Shown here piece by piece: positions 21,191 through 21,781 of a DNA stretch of 21,781 bases (its first letter is position 1; every line of letters starts with the position of its first letter). This DNA is from Methanobacteriota archaeon. Its GTDB lineage: Archaea > Thermoplasmatota > Poseidoniia > MGIII > CG-Epi1. The stretch spans positions 1-21,781 of the forward strand of contig JAAZXP010000015.1 in the NCBI GenBank assembly GCA_014240055.1, given 5' to 3'. The notes beneath the pieces are model-generated. The model saw only the letters and a list, made by a program, of their open reading frames with translations. It made no database searches and was not told where the DNA came from. Both the position numbers and the translations under genes were made by a program.

Positions 21191-21781
21191 TTGACCACTG
21201 AAAACAATGACACAATTTTGAAGATAAGCTTAGAGAAAGAGATGCGTAAATCCTACTTGGATTATGCTATGTCGGTTATTGTAGGGCGTGCACTTCCTGA
21301 TGCACGTGATGGTCTAAAACCAGTACATCGTAGGGTGCTTTATGCCATGAAAGAGATGGGTTCTGGGTCTCGTTCACCATATAAAAAATCAGCTAGAATA
21401 GTTGGAGATACAATGGGTAAATATCATCCTCATGGTGATCAAGCCATATACGATACAATGGTACGTATGGCTCAAGATTTTTCTTTAAGATATCCCTTAG
21501 TTGATGGTCAAGGAAATTTTGGTTCTATAGATGGAGATAAAGCGGCAGCAATGCGTTATACAGAATCTCGTCTAGCGACTATTGCAGACACTGTTTTATC
21601 TGATCTTGATGAAGAAACTGTAGAGTTTAGAGATAATTATGATGGTTCTTTACAAGAGCCCTCAGTTCTTCCAGGACTTTTACCTGGTCTTTTAGTGAAT
21701 GGTTCTTCAGGTATTGCAGTAGGTATGGCCACAAATATGGCGCCTCATAATTTATCGGAGGTGTCAGAGGCAATAAATTTG
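21191..21781 (+). CDS. gyrA: DNA gyrase subunit A (N-terminal part, runs off the window)
   Basis: GyrA is the breakage-reunion subunit of the bacterial-type gyrase that introduces negative supercoils. The first 197 codons are visible, open to the window end. Key blocks are SYLDYAMSVIVGRALPDARDGLKPVHRRVLYAM, KSARIVGDTMGKYHPHGD, DGQGNFGSIDGDKAAAMRYTE with the active-site tyrosine (Y123), and VNGSSGIAVGMATNM. At the position of E. coli Ser83, a main quinolone contact, there is Gln (HGDQAIYD); Asp87 is conserved. The start is TTG 21191 with a GAGGT site 6 nt upstream. Gyrase in archaea is of bacterial origin and is fixed in Thermoplasmata, marine group II and haloarchaea. gyrB is not in the window and may lie beyond the right edge. 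Confidence 0.96.
   Translation, partial: MTTENNDTILKISLEKEMRKSYLDYAMSVIVGRALPDARDGLKPVHRRVLYAMKEMGSGSRSPYKKSARIVGDTMGKYHPHGDQAIYDTMVRMAQDFSLRYPLVDGQGNFGSIDGDKAAAMRYTESRLATIADTVLSDLDEETVEFRDNYDGSLQEPSVLPGLLPGLLVNGSSGIAVGMATNMAPHNLSEVSEAINL

Noticed and set aside
1..21781. CRISPR arrays, insertion sequences, phage or defence genes
   Set aside because: No regularly spaced direct repeats, transposase, integrase or recognisable defence proteins were seen; almost all sequence is covered by tightly packed housekeeping genes.

Overview
The window reads as a chromosome segment from an AT-rich euryarchaeon, most likely of the marine Thermoplasmatota/Poseidoniia type (Marine Group II or III). Archaeal hallmarks are the ribosomal proteins S19e, L39e and L31e next to aIF6, an archaeal-type alanyl-tRNA synthetase with an N-terminal zinc module, TrmY, KptA, a Hef-like helicase, an HVO_0476-type zinc protein and TATA boxes placed 24-30 nt before start codons. 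A bacterial-type GyrA, a bacterial-type topoisomerase I and a bifunctional PurH sit among them, a mixture known from Thermoplasmata and marine group II. The lineage assignment is inference; no rRNA gene is present.

Layout. Positions 1-278 hold the end of a cut-off gene and a small two-helix membrane protein on the plus strand. From 6929 back to 269 runs a tight minus-strand series of six genes: OPT-family transporter, TrmY, sugar-nucleotide pyrophosphorylase, metallo-beta-lactamase-fold hydrolase, a DHCR24/DIMINUTO-like flavoprotein and thiamine pyrophosphokinase. Gaps between them are 1-37 nt. From 7007 the plus strand carries alaS, which is broken by a -1 frameshift at an A-run (9242-9246), facing a small CoA-binding protein on the minus strand (9722-10105).

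Positions 10106-10265 are intergenic, with a perfect GC-rich hairpin and the topA promoter. Then come topA and a nuclease-less Hef-type helicase (8 nt apart), kptA with its own promoter, purH, an HVO_0476-like zinc protein and two membrane proteins of unknown function. A minus-strand flavin-binding protein (YhbP-like) shares a divergent promoter with the translation cluster rps19e-rpl39e-rpl31e-aIF6. A DUF531-like protein overlaps the end of aIF6, and gyrA starts divergently from it at a TTG codon and runs off the window.

Most of the content is housekeeping: translation, tRNA processing and modification, DNA topology and repair, purine and thiamine metabolism. The points that deserve attention are the alaS frameshift, the sterol-reductase-like flavoprotein, the repeat-bearing C-terminus of TopA that replaces zinc fingers, the isolated GC-rich hairpin before topA, and two compact divergent promoters that seem to share one TATA element. 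I found no CRISPR array, tRNA gene, transposase or other mobile element.
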